Shown in pieces: positions 11,674 through 22,048 of a DNA stretch of 64,000 nucleotides. Source of the stretch: Arbacia lixula (taxonomy: Eukaryota > Echinodermata > Echinoidea > Arbacioida > Arbaciidae); NCBI GenBank assembly GCA_963669155.1, contig OZ022595.1, forward strand, positions 17,616,813-17,680,812. Reading direction: 5' to 3'. The position numbers and the translations under genes are program-made. The first letter of the stretch is position 1, and each line of letters starts with the position of its first letter. The notes beneath the pieces are model-generated. The model was not told where the DNA came from. It saw nothing but the letters and a program-made list of their open reading frames with translations, and did no database searches.

Positions 11674-14600
11674 AGAAGAAGAAGAAGAAGAAGAAGAAGA
11701 AGAAGAAAAGGTGAAGAGGAGGTGAGAGTATACATACAGCTGACAGCCCCCCCCTCCTCCACACACACACACACACACACACAAACACATAAACACACAC
11801 AAACGCATACACACACATACACACACCACAAAGACTTACACAACGTACATTTCAATAAAATTTTAAGAGCAAATACAGAGTTAATGCATTGCCACGAAGA
11901 AATTAGTTTATCATGTATCTGAATATGAACCAAATCACACACTGTTCTTTACATCTCAGAGAATCCTTACCGGAAGTTGAGCCATCTGACGTCATGTTTT
12001 TATTGTCATTTTTTCAGAGAGGAGCTCGCCACGTATCGATCTGAATTGAATGGTAGCTCAAGAGTTCTTCTTCATCAAAAGAACGTTAAAGTCAAGGCGA
12101 AGTTCAGCTATGTCTACCAGAAAGGCGGCTCATACATTACATCTCAGCTTTTCCGTCAGCTTCCAAAAGTACGATATTATTGTCATTTTAGCGTTTCTTG
12201 CCCTGTCAATGATTATGTTTGATTTATGTTTGACTTTGTTCTTTTGTTATTGTCGCACGAAATAATGTATCAGTGACATTCGCACGGGAATATCAATACT
12301 TGTACGATAATAATAATAATGATGAAGTATAATTGTTTCTTTCTTCTATAGCGCTTTACAAACATAATCGTTCTCTGGATATTCATTTTCTGTTGTTATA
12401 TTATCATGATTATTCTGTTACTTCACTGCTAACTTGTTCATGAGGGTGCCTTGTGTCTGTTCAACATGGATGCGTCTCACTTATTTGAAAGTCACGGTCA
12501 TTTCAAAATTAGGTAAACATTATTTAAGCATTTGTTTCAATTCATATAAATCATATCAAACTATATCTGATCAGACGAGAGTTGTTATAAGAATGATAAA
12601 AAACGTACATCAACAATCGCTTGCTTTTTAAACTTGCTTCCAACAGCTTCCAAACCCTAAGATGCACATGCCTAGATTCCCCTAACGGGAGGAGCTAGGT
12701 ATGGGAGGGGGATATGGTAATCTCATTTGAGGATGAGGACATTTTACCTTTTGAAGTAAAAATACGAAGGATTTGAAAGCCCTTTCCATCACGAAAGTAA
12801 TGCATAATATCTGCTGTCATGTAGAAAAGTACGTACATAACGCGGGGAATGTGACCAGTGTTGGTTATAGGGCCTGTCTCAATAAATGCGACGATCAATC
12901 GTAAATCACGCAGACCATATGATTGATATAGATCGTACATGTAGCTTGTGTAGATCGATTCGAACTATATGATTATGATATGGTGAGTTTCAATAGATAG
13001 CACTAATGCGGTGCCCAGGAACCCACTATTCATCATTCACGGGTGAATATAGTTATATATTGTACACATCACGTTTTGCTGCCGAATATCGGCCTCCTGG
13101 CTATCTTTCTCCCCTCACTATGGGAGACTTTTCAATTAGCCTATACACTGGACAATAAACACAGATATTTCCATTCACAGCGGTTCGTTGAACTCAATTC
13201 GCGATCTATTCTAGACCAGCAGAGAATATGAGACAAAATGTGACAATAATACTGATTTATCTTTGGAATTTTAGCCTTTTTCAATTTTAGATAAGTTCCC
13301 ACGAGATGATGTTGGGCGCTGACTGGAAGTGATGAATTGATTTACTTGACTAAAAAGACCCAATAATGAATCACTCAAGAACACCAGTGTGCCGATACCA
13401 ACCGCTGAAGAGATTGCGCAACTCTTTAACTCTTTGTGTGCCAAGTGTGCATTTAATGCATGCAAATCCCATTGAGTAGCATTTCACCTGGCACAGGATG
13501 GGTTAATCAAAAGGAATAGATAAACACAGTCGTGGGAACTGTGAATAATAAGCACGACGATGAGCATAAATATGATTACCATGAACTGGTATTTGAATAT
13601 TCAGTGTTTTTACACAATCCTATAATTTGTACACTCTCCAAAATGTAAAAGACTATCTTCATCTGTATCAACAAACCAAATAGAGTAAATGCAATTTTGC
13701 AAGAGAAGGATCCCACACGCAATGTAAAGATTTGCATCTATATTGTCATCATGATCGTACATCATAATTACTATTATTGTGATCTGGAGCTAATGATGAT
13801 TGTATATCTGTCTGATTCCATTTCTTGCTGAATTGTCTCTCCACATAGACGAACCCTCTATTGGAAGGCAAGAGATACAAATCCTGCGCCGTGGTGGGCA
13901 ATAGTGGGTGCATCCTAAACAGCTCGTGTGGAGAAAGTATAGATGCACATCAGTTTGTAATGCGGTAGGTTGCTCTTCTTGTCATGTAATAGGTGTTAAA
14001 AACTTGACACTTTGAAAAAAGGTTACAACTCAAATCAAGCTGATATTTATACATCATATAAAGTCAATTAAAGGATGTCAATTTGTTTAGGAGTAGGTTT
14101 CGGACATTTTAGAAATCTTTTCGTCGTAATAATCCATGGAATATTAAATGAGATTTTCACTTTTGGACAACTTCGGACCTAAGAAATTATGTATATAGCA
14201 GTATTAAATTCAGAACAGAATAATACCAGTTGTGCATTGCAGTTACTGACAACTTCCATCACAATGTCATTAATAATGCATGATACTTCTGGCAGAAAAG
14301 CTCTGTGGATTGATATGTGTGATGCACAATTGGCATTGTTGTGTTCTGAATTAGTTACCTTATACACACACATTTTAGCTCCAAATTTGTCCAAAAGTGA
14401 ACAATTCATGAAATATTCCAAGATTCATTACTAGAATAATTATTGATAACATGTCACGAAACCTGCTTCAAAAAGTTTTGACATCCTTTGGCTTTATGAT
14501 AAAATTCGAGTTGTGACTTTTCAAAAATCATTTTTCAAGTGTCAAAATGTTTTAACACCTAGAATAAAGATTTTCACCTGAAGGAACAAGATAATGGCGC

Positions 14601-17600
14601 CCCAAAGCAACATGTACATCAGCTGTCATTGGAAGAGCTTTACCCTCTTGTGCAATATTGCAACATTGATATATACATATCCTATGGAGTACCAGCTTGG
14701 CGTACAAAGGGTTAAAAACTCACATACATTAAACATAGATATTACAGACACGTTCAGTAATGGATGCAATATCTCAGAAGCACCGTGTTGTCGAGTATTG
14801 TGATAAATGACGTTAATTATATCACGCTTTCTATCGCATATCAACCATTGCAAACAATATATTTTACTATGGTTCTGATGGGAAAGTTGCTTTGGTCTTA
14901 TTTTGTTTACATGATTGGTGTTCTATATCCCACTTGTATATCATATTTTATGGTTTAACTCTCGGTAACTTTTCTATATTATTGCAGATGAAGAACATGC
15001 AATCAGGATATTTTTTCATGTCCAAGACAATAAAAGATGTGAAAAATGAAAAGTGCGGATATAGATGATTGACTATAATGAGCATACAATAAGCAATTTC
15101 ATAGTTGCAATGTGCGCATGAGCAGATTATTACTGGTACGAATGACCTCGGGCCAATAGACCGGTTTACTAACATATTCAAATTTTATGCATACCAGTTT
15201 AACATATGTTGCCCCTGATAACCTGAAAGCTTGCACGAGGTTTGCCCGACATAGCAACAACAAATGTATGCAAAGTGGATTCCAAGTACTGAAACACCAT
15301 TGTTAGGTACAGGTTAATGGAATAACTCGTTACTAGGCCCAAGGGAAGAAACATCCATAAATTTGACTGCATTAGTAAACTGGTCTAATATACCACTCAC
15401 AGGGTTAAATGGAAATTCCATAGGCAGTGGATCATCTTTAAACCCATTTTAATGCAACTATGACAACAGCGATTCAGCTCTGAGAAGAAGGTGAAAGAAC
15501 GTTTCACCATGTGCACCTGCTTCTATTGTTGGTATGGGCACGCTGTAAAATAACACACCTACACAGCTTCATGATCAAATCCCTAGTGGACACTGGAGTG
15601 TCCGACCATGATGTAACTATTAACTGGCTTCTTTCATTTACATGATCAAGCCCAATCATGGTTTCAAGTACTTCTATTCAAAGACACTACGTTAATATAT
15701 TGTTACATCATGATACATTCTGTCCAGATGTCGTTCAATAAACCACACAATGGGCTAACTAGCGCCTGTATGACAGTCGTGCCTACGTGTAATTAATTTT
15801 TCATTCCTTCAAGCGGTTATTGTAAAACGTAATTATACACTTCCACTTTGTCATAAAAAGAAATTAAAAAGGTACGTATTTGCTTTCGGCGACCACATGT
15901 ACACCAAGATAAACTGCCTATACAGCTTTCAGTTGCAGTTCCCTTTGAAAACTGTTCCTGCTTGATACCGGTACAATACCACATTTCTTGTTTCCATTGG
16001 GCGTCTTTTATGCACAGATTTTTTCAGGTTTTATCCTTACAAGTGCATGACGGAAAATAAACCATTTTCGTTCAAACAATACATTACTAATGGAATCCCA
16101 AAGCTTGTCCGAGGTTTGTCCAGAGAGGTGTAAGGAATGGAGTCAGCACGAAGTGTAATTTATTCCTACAGCAGTCGCGTGCATTGATATCACAATGGAA
16201 TATTTGACGCGTTTGGCTCTTTGATCGAGGGAGATCCGCCGCCAAACAAGCATGACAAAATGTAGGATGCATTTTGAGGAATATATATTCTGTATGCGCA
16301 GAAGATTTCAGAACCACTTCATGAACTGAAGTGCATGTGCAGTAGTATTACATCTTATAAAGATACGATTCTGTGAATTTCAGATTATATTGTTGCTTCG
16401 TTTTTGTGATAAAAGGAGAATACTGTAGAAAACATGCCAGAGAAATGCCTCCATATCGCACATTTCCGAATCATATTTCCTTAAAAATATCTTGTAAATT
16501 GTTTATTGAGTGTTTAATCTTTCATGGAAACAATCTCAATTTCGTGTGCGGAGGTGTCCGGAAAAGTTACGGACCAAATTCTTTCTACAAGTTTTTTCAA
16601 AATTCCCCTTCGCTCACCCCAAAACTAATTCACAGTGTGTGTAAATAGATCAGCTACGAGCTCCCAGCGAAGGCTGAACGGTTGACATGCTTCTCAAAAC
16701 AGATTGTCTTTTATTATTCAGAGGAAGGCACTACCTAATTAGAAATACAGCTAATTGTTTAAAACACCTGAATGTCTTGAATTGTTATGAGGCGGCGGAC
16801 CTCATAGATCAAAGGAAGTCTATCCGAGCGCAGTCCATCCATGATAGGTCCATGGTTTGTCCGAGTAGCAACAACTCATAGATTGAAAGTGCATTCCACC
16901 CATTAAATTTGAATGACTAGATACAGGTGAATGCAATAACGCGTTACTACGCATTTAGGGCAAAAGTTGTGAATACATTACGAAAATGGTCTATTGTGCA
17001 TTTGACTGGTTGGGATTAGAGCAACGTAGCAATGATTGTGGATATTTCAAACGATTAATTCCATGACTGCATAACTGGACTCAAATAGTTGCAATTGATC
17101 TGAATAGAACGCGAGTTCAATCCTCTATATCTAATGTTCATAATCACAATTGATATTGATTTCCTTTGATTTTTCGTCATGCAGGTGCAATATAGCTCCA
17201 TTGGCACCTTTTAAAGAGGACGCAGGAAGAAAGAGCAACTTTACATCGATGAATCCAAGCTTGGTAAAAAATAAGTACGAATCAACACTTCTTATTCTGT
17301 TCTCCGCATTAAGATTACCAAATTGCTGTCGTCATATCCATTGTGATTCAAGTTTCTCGTTCGAAACAACATTTCCTAAAAGAGATTTGATTGATTTGAT
17401 TTGGTTTTATTTATGCACGGGAGCCATCGATCAGCCAATAAGGCTGTTTTTCAGAAGGGCCGTGCCTATAGATATTTACTGGTCCGACATTGTCTATAGC
17501 GGGATCGTCCTGGCACTCCCATGAAGAGTACCCGCTTTGATCATCGCAGCTTTGCTCTACCCACAAAGTTTAGAACCACTTGTCTTGACAACATGATCAT

Positions 17601-20600
17601 ATGATGTCACACTTCGGTTCTCTATGATCATGATTAACAGGAATTTATCAGAACTAAAAAAAAATATATACGTTTTTGCTCTGACAAAATAAATATTTCC
17701 AGTTAACAATCATCATGTTTTTAAACTATTTGTACAATTTTGGCTTTTGTGGTATCTGAATAAACGAGTTGTATGTTTCCACGCATTTTAATCCGCAATT
17801 ACTCCCTTTTTTAACCTGCTTGTACTTATGAGACATTCGTTTATTATTATGACTTTGATCCAATGCATTTACAACAATAAAATTCTGTGGGTAGTCAAAC
17901 TCCACCTGGTATCGCCTTGGTATTAATTTTTCATTGCTAAATGCAGCTTGTCTACGATCTGTGTTGGTCAACAACCATTCACAATACCTTTGTATAACCG
18001 ATCGTTGCTATGGTGATCGACTGTCATGACTATGACACATTTGTGTGTGGATTTGCCTGCCGCACCTGTCTGTAGCGACGGAAGTGCGTGTTTCGAAGTC
18101 ATTGGTAGTTGATTGGTTTCTTTAAATCAGGGAGGTGTCAGCACGGAGAGTTATTTATTCCTAGATCTGTTGCGTTCATTGATAACACAATAGAATATTT
18201 TAAGCGTTGGCTCTTTGATTTAGTGACCTCGCCACCAAATAGGCAAGACAAATTTGGGATACATTTTGAGGAATATAATCGTTTACGCTGAAGATCTCAG
18301 AACCAATTCATGTACGAAATATATTGCATGTGCAGTATTAGTACGTCTTATAATGAAAACATGCTGTGAATTTCAAATCATATTGTTGCTTCGTTTTTGT
18401 GATAAATGGACAATACTGCAGAAAACATGTCAGAGAAATGCCTCCATACCGCACATTGGCCAATCATGTTCTCTTACAAATATTTTGAAATCGTTTAGTG
18501 AGTGGTTTACCCTTCACGGAACCAACCTTAGTTTGTGTCTGGAAGTGTCCGAAATAGTTACGGACCAAATTCTTTCTACAATTCTATAACAATTGCCCCT
18601 CGCTTACCCCAAAACTAATTCAAGGTATGTGTATGAAGATTAGCTATGGGCTCAAAGCGAAGGCAAAACGATTGACATATTTCTCAAACCAGAGTTTGTT
18701 TTGTTATTCAGAGGAAGGCATTGCCTAGTTAGATTTACAGCGTATTGTTAAAAACACCTGAATGTCTTGAATTGCTATGAGGCGGCGACCATGATGAGAT
18801 CAAAGGAGGTCTTACCGAGCACCGTACATATCCATGAGTGGTCCATGCTTCAGTTATCATGTACAGGTACTAGGTGTTAAAAATAACTTTCAACAGTTGC
18901 AACCCAAATGAAACTTATGCTAGGTGTTTATAAAAAAAAAAAGTTTTAACTAAATTCCAACTGAGATTGCCACATCATAAAGTCGAGGGATGAGATAGTT
19001 TTTGTAACATTGAATCATTTACTTTTCTTGTAATAATCTGCAGAATATTTAATGAGTTTTCCCCTTTGGATATATTTGGACCTCAAAATGTATCACTTTG
19101 TTACATGGAATTATATGAAAGAAAATTCACAGAATATGCATCGTATAGAATTTTATTCATAATAATGAAACATATACATTGGCTCGATGGTACAGATTAC
19201 CTTTCATATCAACTAGAGTAAGTAATATCAATGTGAACACTTGTAGTGCCGATAATCAGTTAGATGATTTTTTTGCTGGTGTAATTGACTAACAGATTCA
19301 CGCTCCTTCTTAGCTAAGCTTCAAAGATCATCACATGAAACCACATGAATCATGACATCAAATCAAATGACTACTCTAAGGAAATGCGGTAGGCGGTATC
19401 AGAATCCCGAACAATGTTATGGAGTCCAAGAGCCCATAATTCGTCATATTGGCTCGATATAATAATTTGATAAAATGGCGATATCACTGTCAACCCTTTT
19501 TATAATGCCTGATATCATAATCGTTATTGTAACCACAATATACTTCTTTCTCTTGACAACCCAGGGTTAGCATTTCGCACTCAAGTTAAAACCTGCGCAA
19601 TTGGGCCAATCACAATTCTGAATCGTAAGGGATTTAAGATGAAACTTATGTCCAACTTAACATCATTTTTAGAATACCACCGTAGTGCTTTAACTACATG
19701 CCTCCTTTTGTTTTTGTCATACTAAATGCAGATTTTCCGATCTTAAAGATTCAACACATAAAAAATATTTTGAGCAAGTTCTCTCTGAGTTTCGGGGCTT
19801 GGTATGGATTCCTAGCGCCGGGTACTTCTCGGATCTGCCTACAGCACAGAAGGCGATGAGGGCGCACCATGGTAACAACAGCAAGATCGTCTGTCTCTAT
19901 CCAAGCCACTTCAAGGCCGTGGTCGATTTCTGGAAGGAGCGTGAACTAACGAGCAAAATGTCTACAGGTATGAGGAAATGTAAACAAGAATATATATCAG
20001 GATATGTGGCACGTGGCATGATTTCACGCTCTTGCAGATGTTGTTATATTTATAGGGCCCTCAACCAAAATACATAGCTCCCTAGATTAGGTTTATTTAT
20101 ATTCGCCTTTCTCTCGCCCTTTTCTGTTTCTATTTGTAAGCACAATGAAAATGAAAATCAATTTGAATTTACCCAGGGTCGCGCCATCGGTGCCAAAAAC
20201 TTGTCTTTGTGCTGGCTTGTAAAGTAAAAAAAGAAATGGGCGACATTGTTGGACGGAGTAGATAGTTGATGATAAAAAAAAATTATGAGAGAATTAAAGA
20301 AGGTACGTGCATTTCAATACGTTATAAATGTGTTTCTTCTCATCCACTCTCTGTCTTTCGGTGGCAACAGAGGTAGATGGAGTAGACAGTTGATGATTAA
20401 AGGGATATTTCACCCTGAAATTATTTTGGTTTCAATAAAAGGAGACACATGAAAAAATAAAATCAGTTAAGGTTTGACGAAAATTCGTCAAAGAATGAAA
20501 AAGTTATTAAATATTAAATTTTTGATTTTGTGACGTCACCTGCGAGGTGCTCACCCATATATTGTATACTACTTTTTCCATAAATTGCCTTTTTCATGTT

Positions 20601-21172
20601 CTTTGATGAAAGAATGCATTTTTTTTTCATAGTGATATGTGTGTAAAAACATGTGACTAATGAATGATACATCAAACACACAGGTGAAATGGTAACTATC
20701 CTTTTGACAAAATTGACATTTTCCCAAAAAAAAAAATGGACCTCGCACGTGACGTCAAAAAAGCAAAACTTTAAAAGATCATAAATTTCTTTTATTTTGA
20801 CCGATTTTCAGGGTGAACTATCCCTTTAAAATTGTTAAGGAAGATATCAGGTATGTGCATTTTTATTATTGTTTAGTTATATTTCTATCCTCCGTCTCAT
20901 CCACTCTCTCCCTTTTACTCTCTCTCATTTCATCCGCAGGATTTTATCTCGCCACTACTGCTATCCAGCTGTGTGATGCAGTGCATCTCTACGGGTTTTG
21001 GCCTTTCCACTACAGATATGCGGAGCACAAGATGCCCGTGCCCTACCACTACTTTGAAAACCGGACATCCGCCGAAGCGGAGAAAAATCACTCAATGGAC
21101 GAAGAGTTCAGTTTTCTCGTCCAGCTGCACAATCTGGGTGTAGTGAAACTTCACGTCGGCCCTTGCACCTAA
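2176..21172 (+). CDS. Gene A: ST8Sia-like alpha-2,8-sialyltransferase, 8 coding exons
   Basis: Exons: 2176-2336, 4578-4844, 8003-8128, 12018-12168, 13849-13964, 17185-17274, 19732-19967, 20940-21172. They sum to 1380 nt (459 residues plus stop), with GT-AG introns of phases 2,2,2,0,2,2,1. Predicted type II Golgi membrane enzyme moving sialic acid from CMP-sialic acid to a sialylated acceptor. Seen: membrane anchor at about residues 8-25; stem with seven repeats carrying N-glycan sequons (about 54-143); sialylmotif L from CAVVGNSG (248) to RCNIAPL; motif [21 protein letters not shown] (383-402); YHYF (418-421); motif VS H433-x4-E438; C-terminal Cys458. Motif L has Cys256 where genes B and C have Ser. 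The 459-residue length exceeds the usual family length of about 350-400 because of the stem. The start ATG has G at -3 and +4. Polyadenylation signals AATAAA lie at 21882 and 22043. Family certain; acceptor specificity unknown. Confidence 0.92.
4578..4844 (+). CDS. Gene A exon 2: stem exon made of a coding minisatellite
   Basis: A long pyrimidine tract and ACAG precede it, and the donor is AA|GTACGC; both ends are phase 2, fitting exons 1 and 3. In this frame it reads seven 11-residue units NGSQ(A/T)DIGSK(A/T), then [15 protein letters not shown]. Each unit has the sequon N-G-S and the tail has N-I-T, giving eight potential N-glycans. A different frame ([11 protein letters not shown] units) is open for longer but cannot join the flanking exons. 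Gene C has a sequon-rich exon of similar size (240 nt) in the same place. Confidence 0.8.
4579..4809 (+). repeat. 33-bp minisatellite, 7 copies, in coding exon
   Basis: Unit starts AATGGAAGCCAAGCAGATAT. Copies 1 and 2 are identical; copies 3-6 differ only by G/A or C/T transitions at three sites; copy 7 diverges in its last bases. No unit has an indel, so all three forward frames stay open. Confidence 0.97.
4866..5370. mobile_element. MITE, TTAA family, degenerate copy
   Basis: Shares with 20397-20829 the internal blocks GGTTTGAC(A/G)AAAAT, a GACGTCA(T/C)CTG box, CCATAAATTGC and GATGAAAGAAT, and ends in CTTTAA. It begins about 22 bp after the exon 2 donor of gene A. Confidence 0.65.
5990..6180. 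repeat. Inverted repeat with poly-C / poly-G arms
   Basis: The left arm runs AACAAAAAAGGAAGT, then C11, CCCC and TTAGCAAAATAG. The right arm runs CTATTTTGCTTA, then G about 24, AACTTACTCTTTTGTTG, its complement. The centre matches 63289-63360. Confidence 0.8.
7411..7505 (+). repeat. (GT)n microsatellite
   Basis: Pure GT for about 60 bp, then a degenerate GT-rich tail; gene A intron 2. Confidence 0.97.
8003..8128 (+). CDS. Gene A exon 3: stem / start of lumenal domain
   Basis: Acceptor GCCTCCTAG, donor CTCAG|GTGAGT, phases 2/2, 126 nt, the same length as gene C exon 3. Encodes [20 protein letters not shown], then [15 protein letters not shown]. It aligns with gene C (LWHFESAEVQQLYLFEHLLR) and, more weakly, with gene B exon 2. 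Contains an N-N-T sequon. Confidence 0.88.
8199..8241 (+). repeat. (CT)n microsatellite
   Basis: About 20 CT units, 70 bp after gene A exon 3. Confidence 0.97.
8839..9174 (+). mobile_element. Tyrosine recombinase fragment (Crypton/DIRS-like)
   Basis: Encodes [20 protein letters not shown], then [20 protein letters not shown] and an [12 protein letters not shown] end. The AHSTRAA.TS segment is the HxxR box typical of eukaryotic transposon tyrosine recombinases. The frame stops before the region where the catalytic Tyr would lie, so it is truncated. It lies in intron 3 of gene A. Confidence 0.65.
9729..10690 (+). mobile_element. 3' end of a CR1/L2/jockey-type LINE
   Basis: Broken frames read [20 protein letters not shown] and [20 protein letters not shown], then [20 protein letters not shown], with a further block [20 protein letters not shown] and [14 protein letters not shown]. 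These are the C-terminal hallmarks of reverse transcriptases of these LINEs. Frameshifts are present near 9890 and 10100-10186. The 3' UTR ends in (ATT)n at 10629-10685, a usual tail of such elements. In intron 3 of gene A. Confidence 0.8.
11160..11275 (+). repeat. (GA)n-rich tract
   Basis: Interrupted GA repeats, densest at 11229-11270. Confidence 0.95.
11641..11830 (+). repeat. Compound (GAA)n and (AC)n microsatellite
   Basis: (GAA)n at about 11650-11708, then poly-C and (AC)n from about 11760 to 11825; gene A intron 3. Confidence 0.95.
12018..12168 (+). CDS. Gene A exon 4: lumenal domain before motif L
   Basis: Acceptor TTTTTTCAG, donor AAA|GTACGA, phases 2/0, 151 nt, identical in length to gene B exon 3. 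Encodes [20 protein letters not shown] and ends FRQLPK. Contains an N-G-S sequon. Confidence 0.92.
13849..13964 (+). CDS. Gene A exon 5: sialylmotif L, first part
   Basis: Acceptor CCACATAG, donor ATGCG|GTAGGT, phases 0/2, 116 nt as in gene B. Encodes [20 protein letters not shown], the CMP-sialic acid binding motif with the Cys that pairs with motif S in this family. The Cys after GNSG replaces the usual Ser. Confidence 0.96.
13990..14561. mobile_element. MITE with TAGGTGTTAAAA terminal repeats
   Basis: Begins TAGGTGTTAAAAACTTGACA and ends GTTTTAACACCTA; inverted ends of about 12 bp with TA at the edges suggest a Tc1/mariner-type target. The inner sequence is also partly palindromic (left GACACTT, right AAGTGTC). 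It starts 26 bp after the motif-L exon of gene A. Confidence 0.75.
15458..15622. repeat. Dispersed repeat, second copy of the window-start element
   Basis: Colinear with 18-190 over about 165 bp at moderate identity; in intron 5 of gene A. Confidence 0.65.
16121..16854. mobile_element. 734-bp repeat, copy 1, with target duplication
   Basis: Starts CAGAGAGGTGTAAGGAATGG and ends ATGATAGGTCCATG. GGTTTGTC occurs directly on both sides, with the right-hand copy overlapping the element's last G, as a 7-8 bp target-site duplication would. No terminal inverted repeat or coding frame is evident. In intron 5 of gene A. Confidence 0.8.
17185..17274 (+). CDS. Gene A exon 6: end of motif L (RCN..PL)
   Basis: Acceptor GTCATGCAG, donor AATAA|GTACGA, phases 2/2, 90 nt in all three genes. 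Encodes [20 protein letters not shown], then SMNPSLVKN, with an N-F-T sequon. Confidence 0.95.
18128..18847. mobile_element. 734-bp repeat, copy 2, diverged
   Basis: Starts CAGGGAGGTGTCAGCACGGA and ends TGGTCCATG. Clearly more diverged from copies 1 and 3 than they are from each other. No target duplication seen. In intron 6 of gene A. Confidence 0.75.
18871..19090. mobile_element. Truncated copy of the TAGGTGTTAAAA MITE
   Basis: Starts TAGGTGTTAAAAATAACTTT and shares CATAAAGTC, TAATAATC and GAATATT(T/A)AATGAG blocks with 13990-14561, but has no matching right end. It follows the 18.1-kb copy of the 734-bp repeat after 23 bp. Confidence 0.6.
19732..19967 (+). CDS. Gene A exon 7: region between motifs L and S
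   Basis: Acceptor AATGCAG, donor ACAG|GTATGA, phases 2/1, 236 nt in all three genes. Encodes [19 protein letters not shown] and, near the end, [20 protein letters not shown]. Confidence 0.95.
20397..20829. mobile_element. MITE, TTAA family, near-intact copy
   Basis: Starts TTAAAGGGATATTTCACCCT and ends in the reverse complement-like AGGGTGAACTATCCCTTTAA, so it has terminal inverted repeats of about 23 bp inside TTAA ends. 433 bp, non-coding. Ends 110 bp upstream of the last exon of gene A. Confidence 0.8.
20940..21172 (+). CDS. Gene A exon 8: motifs S, III, VS and stop
   Basis: Acceptor CATCCGCAG, phase 1 start. Encodes motif S, the YHYFEN segment, HSMDEEF (motif VS His and Glu) and ends VGPCT with TAA. 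A 433-bp MITE ends 110 bp upstream of the exon. Confidence 0.97.
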
Positions 21173-21224
21173 CACCGGAATGTAGTTTGGTGTTTCTATG
21201 CTGATTCCTCAATCATTCATACCG

Positions 21225-21370
21225 CAAATAAGGACAAATCGTCCCAAGACACACAGTGCAATCATGTCTGCTTCCGGTCTAGTGTACTAGTGTATGACAC
21301 CGGAAGTGGACATGACTGTCAACAAAAACGCCGTCGCTGTGTCGTGCTTTATGGGACGACCTTTCCCTAT
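21225..21370. repeat. Palindromic element just past gene A stop
   Basis: CATGTCTGCTTCCGGTCT (21263-21280) pairs imperfectly with ACCGGAAGTGGACATG (to 21314); the outer flanks CGTCCCA and TGGGACG also pair. Related to 34728-34884. It starts about 50 bp after the stop, so it is probably in the 3' UTR. Confidence 0.75.
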
Positions 21371-21454
21371 ATGTGCGGTTTGGATAAAACAAAATATGTT
21401 CTTTCATTAATACTGTGTCCTAAAAGTAGACATACTATTACCACTACACTACTA

Positions 21455-21478
21455 CCATGACTACTACTACTACCATGG

Positions 21479-21509
<31 letters not shown>

Positions 21510-21526
21510 TACTACTACTACTACTT

Positions 21527-21575
<49 letters not shown>

Positions 21576-21680
21576 CATTATTACTTCTACTATTACTACA
21601 ACTATTACTACTACTGCTGCTACTACTACTACTACTACTACTACTCCTACAACTATTATTATTATTACTACTACCACTAC
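21455..21680 (+). repeat. (TAC)n trinucleotide array
   Basis: About 220 bp of ACT/TAC triplets with interruptions, 280 bp past the gene A stop. Confidence 0.97.
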
Positions 21681-21881
21681 AGCTGCTAGTACTTTAAATG
21701 TTAATGGACTAAAAATACCAAACATTCACATTTCCTTTCTCTACGATCAAAACAAATCATATCCTAGATTGTTCCAGGGTTCAGTAAATGTATTCAGGAT
21801 AGCTGCAAATATGGATTGATACTAATGTCTTTTCCTATTGATATTATTTGTGCAGTATTTCTCGTTTCATGATGAGTCTGA

Positions 21882-22048
21882 AATAAATGTATGCTTTTGT
21901 GTATATTGTTTTGCTCTATGGTTTTGTGTATTTGTTTTGTTTTGTAAGTATGTTCAAGTGCAAGGCTTCGTTGTAAAGCAGTTTTGTACCAAAATGGGAC
22001 TACTCTGCATTATCGTGTGTGTAAGCACAGAATACATGAATGAATAAA
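21882..22048 (+). promoter_or_regulatory. Candidate polyadenylation signals of gene A
   Basis: AATAAA occurs at 21882-21887 and 22043-22048, about 0.7-0.9 kb past the stop of gene A. Which is used cannot be told. Confidence 0.4.

Noticed and set aside
11423..11942. Poly-Glu, poly-Ser and poly-Leu frames
   Set aside because: Translations of the (GAA)n and (AC)n microsatellites.
16373..16648. 91-residue frame, also present in part at 46484
   Set aside because: It is shared only because both lie in the 734-bp repeat; the diverged copy 2 does not keep the frame, so coding is unlikely.
21444..21819. Poly-Thr and poly-Val reading frames
   Set aside because: Products of the (TAC)n array. The same holds for the frames at 44522-44848 and 59459-59723.
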